Positions 5,701 to 8,522 of a DNA stretch of 8,522 nt are shown in pieces. This DNA comes from Kiritimatiellia bacterium (GTDB lineage Bacteria; Verrucomicrobiota; Kiritimatiellia; RFP12; DVOR01): the NCBI GenBank assembly GCA_900771325.1, contig CAAGNN010000144.1:1-8522 (forward strand), read 5' to 3'. The notes under the pieces are model-generated. The model had not been told where the DNA came from, searched no databases, and saw only the letters and a list, made by a program, of their open reading frames with translations. The translations under genes and the position numbers were made by a program. Every line of letters starts with the position of its first letter. Position 1 is the first letter of the stretch.

Positions 5701-5727
5701 TTGGACCCTTTGGAGACGAACGCGTGA
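5701..5727 (+). CDS. Possible 8-codon upstream ORF (leader peptide)
   Basis: TTG at 5701 opens a frame for MDPLETNA that stops at TGA 5725-5727. That stop overlaps the GTG start of pilB (5724-5726), a common arrangement for coupled translation. AGGAGA (5690-5695) lies five bases upstream as a possible ribosome binding site. The ORF is so short that it could arise by chance. I give it only as a candidate regulatory leader. Confidence 0.25.
   Translation: MDPLETNA
5712..5716 (+). promoter_or_regulatory. Ribosome binding site of pilB
   Basis: GGAGA lies seven bases before the GTG at 5724 and decides this unusual start codon. No in-frame ATG, GTG or TTG lies closer to it. The nine-base string GGAGACGAA occurs again before pilT (7401-7409). 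Confidence 0.7.
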
Positions 5728-7415
5728 CAACGAATGACGAGTATGCGCTGCAGATTTTGCAGGAGACCGGGCGGTTGACGACCGAGCAGGTCGCCTCGGC
5801 CCTATCGGCCAAGCGCAAGGATGGGCAGACGCCGTTGGATTGGTTGGTGGCCGAGGGGGCCGTCACGGAAGAGGATGTCCTGGGGACGCTGGCCGAGCAG
5901 TTTGGTCTGCCGTTTGCGTCGGTGGACGGGGACGATGTGGACCCGGAGACGGCGAAGTTGCTCGATGCCGAGACGGCGCGCAAGTACAACGCCGTGCCGC
6001 TGCAGGATGACGGCGACTCGGTGATGATTGCGATTTGCGACCCGGCGAACTACGACGCGCAGGACGCTATCCGCTACCGTCTCAATGGGCGCAATGCCGA
6101 CTTCGTGGTAGTCACCTCCGGCGACGTGCACCGGCTGATGGAGAAGCTCTATCCGCTGACCTTCGACCCGAATGCGAAGGACACCGGCGAGAACTTGGTC
6201 TCGCAGCGCAAGGAGATGGAGGTTGAGGGCGGTGACGAGGAGGGGGACGCGCCGGTTATCCGCCTGGTGAGCCTGATCTTGATGGATGCCTGCAAGATGA
6301 AGGCCTCCGATATTCACCTCGAGCCGATGGAGAAGCGCTTCCGCGTACGTTACCGCATCGACGGCGCGTTGCGGGAGATGGATGAGCCGCCCAAGCGCCT
6401 GCAGGGGGCCATTCTCTCGCGCGTGAAGCTGATGGCGAATATGGACCTCTCGGAGCGGCGTATCCCGCAGGACGGTCGCATTCAGATCAAGATGGGCGAG
6501 CGCGAGCTGGACTTGCGTGTGAGTACGGTGCCGACGAACTTCGGCGAGTCCATCGTGATGCGTATTTTGGACAAGCAGAACCTGGCGCTGGGTCTGCCGC
6601 AGCTGGGCTTCCTCTCCGACGACCAGGCGAAGTTCGAGCGCCTGATTGGCCTGCCCGATGGCGTGATCCTCGTCACCGGCCCGACCGGTTCCGGTAAGAC
6701 GACGACCCTTTACGCCTGCTTGGGCCAGATTAACCGCCCGGATAAGAAGCTCATCACCGTGGAAGACCCGGTGGAATACCAGATGAGCGGCATTAACCAG
6801 GTGCAGGTGAACCGCGCCGTGGGGCTCGACTTCTCCGCTGCCCTGCGCTCCATCCTCCGTCAGGCACCCAACATCGTGATGATCGGTGAAATCCGTGACC
6901 ACGAGACCGCCGAGATCGCGATGGAAGCGGCCCTCACCGGTCACTTGGTCTTCTCCACCCTGCACACCAACGACGCGCCCAGTGCCGTCACGCGCTTGAC
7001 GGATATTGGCATCAAGCCCTTCTTGGTGGCCTCGGCCCTGCGCGCGGCCATGGCCCAGCGCCTCTGCCGCGCCATCTGCGAGAAGTGCAAGACCGAGCAC
7101 ATCCCCACCGACCGCGAGCGGAAGATGCTCGGCACCCTGGCCAAGAACGCTGACTCGATGAAGATGTTCAAGGGCGCCGGCTGCTCGGTCTGCAACAAGA
7201 CCGGCTACAAAGGCCGTAAGGGTCTCTTCGAGATCTTCACGGTCGATGACACAGTCCAGCGAATGATTTTCGACAAGGTGCCCACCACGCAACTGCGTGC
7301 CCGCGTCCGCGAAATGGGTATGCGCACGTTGCGCGAAGACGGAATGCTTAAGGTCGCCGCCGGTATGACCACCCTCGAGGAGGTCCTCCGCGCCACGATG
7401 GGAGACGAAGACTGA
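5724..7415 (+). CDS. pilB: Type IV pilus extension ATPase PilB (GspE/PulE family)
   Basis: This hexameric cytoplasmic ATPase powers addition of pilins at the inner-membrane platform. It is 563 residues, normal for the family. Residues 15-145 form the N-terminal MshEN/T2SSE_N-type domain. ASDIHLEP (194-201) opens the ATPase core. Visible motifs are Walker A GPTGSGKT (319-326), the Asp box ITVEDPVEY (344-352), Walker B IVMIGEIRD (384-392) and the His box GHLVFSTLHTND (406-417). Four cysteines, C452/C455 and C487/C490, form the typical zinc site. The segment before Walker B reads RQAPN rather than the common RQDPD. The start is GTG. The stop overlaps the pilT start, so the two are co-transcribed. 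A type II secretion GspE is the alternative, but the PilT partner favours pili. Confidence 0.93.
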   Translation: MTTNDEYALQILQETGRLTTEQVASALSAKRKDGQTPLDWLVAEGAVTEEDVLGTLAEQFGLPFASVDGDDVDPETAKLLDAETARKYNAVPLQDDGDSVMIAICDPANYDAQDAIRYRLNGRNADFVVVTSGDVHRLMEKLYPLTFDPNAKDTGENLVSQRKEMEVEGGDEEGDAPVIRLVSLILMDACKMKASDIHLEPMEKRFRVRYRIDGALREMDEPPKRLQGAILSRVKLMANMDLSERRIPQDGRIQIKMGERELDLRVSTVPTNFGESIVMRILDKQNLALGLPQLGFLSDDQAKFERLIGLPDGVILVTGPTGSGKTTTLYACLGQINRPDKKLITVEDPVEYQMSGINQVQVNRAVGLDFSAALRSILRQAPNIVMIGEIRDHETAEIAMEAALTGHLVFSTLHTNDAPSAVTRLTDIGIKPFLVASALRAAMAQRLCRAICEKCKTEHIPTDRERKMLGTLAKNADSMKMFKGAGCSVCNKTGYKGRKGLFEIFTVDDTVQRMIFDKVPTTQLRARVREMGMRTLREDGMLKVAAGMTTLEEVLRATMGDED

Positions 7416-8522
7416 TGAAAACCGATATCCACGAACTGGCCTCCACCGCCACCACCGAAATCACGATGGCCGACTTGATGCAGGCGGCGATCGACGAAGG
7501 CTCCTCCGACTTGCACATCCGCGTGGGCCGGCCCCCGATTCTGCGTTGCTCGGGCGCCCTTGAACCGCTCGATTGCCCCGACCTCACCCCCGGCGACACC
7601 GCCAAACTCGTCCTTGAGATCGCCACAGAAGAGCAGATTGAAGAGGTAGAGCGCAACGGTGGCGCGGACTTTGGTCTGGCCTTCTCCGAGGCCGCCCGCT
7701 TCCGCGTCTCGGTCTTCAAGGAGCGCCACAACTACGCGCTCGTGCTCCGCCAAATCCCCTCGGCCATCCTGACGCTCGAGCAGCTGGGCCTGCCCGAGGC
7801 GGTCTATGAGTTGCTCACCAAGCCCCGCGGCCTCATCCTCGTTACCGGCCCGACGGGCTCGGGTAAGTCGACCACCCTCGCCTCGATGATTAACATCATC
7901 AATAGCGAGTTCGACCGGCACATCATCACCATCGAAGACCCCATTGAGTTCTACCATTACTCCAAGAAGTCCCTGGTGACCCAGCGTGAGGTCGGTGCCG
8001 ACGTGCCGAGCTTCGCCGAGGCCATCCGCCGCGCCCTGCGCCAGGACCCGGACGTGATCCTCGTGGGCGAAATGCGCGACTTGGAGACCATCGGCGCGGC
8101 CATCTCCGCCGCTGAAACCGGCCACCTCGTCTTCGGCACCCTGCACACCACCGGCGCGGCCGCGACCGTTGACCGTATCATCGACTCGTTCCCGACCAAC
8201 CAGCAGGAACAGGTCCGCACCCAGCTCTCGATGAGCCTGGTGGCCGTCATCTCCCAGGTGCTGCTCCCGCGCGCGGACAAGGGCGGCAAGGGCCGTTGCG
8301 CCGCCTTCGAGATTATGATGAGCACCCCCTCCATCCGCTCGCGTATCCGCGACAACAAGACCTTCCAGATCAACTCCGACATCCAGACCGGCGCCAAGTT
8401 CGGCATGGTCTCGCTCGATACCTCGCTCCTCAACCTCTACGTTGCCGGCAAGATCTCCTACGAAGACCTCGTCACCAAGGCGCAGGACCCCGAGACCACC
8501 GTCCAGAAACTGCGCGAAATGA
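7415..8522 (+). CDS. pilT: Type IV pilus retraction ATPase PilT (partial, runs off the window)
   Basis: PilT disassembles the pilus and drives twitching motility and DNA uptake. The ATG at 7415 overlaps the pilB stop (TGATG), with GGGAGA (7400-7405) nine bases upstream. The frame stays open for 369 residues to the last base, so the 3' end is missing. Motifs are SSDLHIRVGRPP (30-41), Walker A GPTGSGKS (145-152), the Asp box ITIEDPIEF (171-179), Walker B DPDVILVGEMRD (211-222) and the His box GHLVFGTLHT (236-245). The PilT-specific AIRNLIRE-like segment is present as SIRSRIRD (306-313), followed by a family-typical IQTG at 323-326. No tetracysteine site is present, as expected for PilT. A PilU-type paralogue is possible, but the direct pairing with pilB favours PilT. 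Confidence 0.92.
   Translation, partial: MKTDIHELASTATTEITMADLMQAAIDEGSSDLHIRVGRPPILRCSGALEPLDCPDLTPGDTAKLVLEIATEEQIEEVERNGGADFGLAFSEAARFRVSVFKERHNYALVLRQIPSAILTLEQLGLPEAVYELLTKPRGLILVTGPTGSGKSTTLASMINIINSEFDRHIITIEDPIEFYHYSKKSLVTQREVGADVPSFAEAIRRALRQDPDVILVGEMRDLETIGAAISAAETGHLVFGTLHTTGAAATVDRIIDSFPTNQQEQVRTQLSMSLVAVISQVLLPRADKGGKGRCAAFEIMMSTPSIRSRIRDNKTFQINSDIQTGAKFGMVSLDTSLLNLYVAGKISYEDLVTKAQDPETTVQKLREM

Noticed and set aside
4707..5723. Upstream extension of the pilB frame by more than 300 codons
   Set aside because: The frame is open only because the C-rich mscS gene and the repeat region lack stops there. It crosses a terminator and promoter, its product is Pro/Ser-rich low complexity, and pilB has a good site and family-consistent start at 5724.

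Overview
The window is GC-rich and reads almost entirely on the + strand. It holds two gene blocks separated by about 470 bases of repeat-rich intergenic DNA. The organism is not identified by any rRNA or marker seen here. High GC, a glutamyl-tRNA synthetase with a KPYSKRDG-type signature, weak or absent Shine-Dalgarno sequences inside the first operon, and a pilB-pilT pair make a member of the PVC group (Verrucomicrobiota, Kiritimatiellota or relatives) my best guess. That is an inference from general familiarity, not a proof.

Block 1 (about 168-5365) is one apparent operon: an extended -10 promoter, gltX (glutamyl-tRNA synthetase), an RdgB/HAM1-type XTP/dITP diphosphatase, a 760-residue secreted multidomain beta-rich protein (Ig/FN3-like and lamin-tail-like segments), and an MscS-type mechanosensitive channel. 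Gaps between these genes are only 14, 8 and 10 bases. It ends at a strong intrinsic terminator at 5333-5365. The gene mix (translation, nucleotide-pool cleaning, envelope protein, osmotic safety valve) looks like a constitutive housekeeping unit rather than one pathway.

The intergenic region (5258-5723) contains, in order: a CG-alternating stretch (5258-5282, no assigned role), four 7-base repeats built on palindromic hexamers, the terminator, three tandem 22-base repeats, an 8-base-arm inverted repeat, an array of small GC-rich hairpin units with GNA-like three-base loops, a sigma70-like promoter, a leader hairpin with a GAGA tetraloop, and a possible 8-codon upstream ORF. The same two repeat types (hairpin array, then 7-base repeats) also occur in front of gltX at 13-159, so both transcription units are preceded by related hairpin arrays.

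Block 2 (5629 to the end) is a type IV pilus motor unit: pilB (extension ATPase) and pilT (retraction ATPase, cut off by the window end), with stop and start codons overlapping as TGATG.

The most unusual signals are the hairpin-array family, the 7-base palindromic repeats, and a gradient of third-codon-position composition from G-rich near each promoter to strongly C-rich far from it, which resets after the terminator. I found no defence system, mobile element, CRISPR array or RNA gene.
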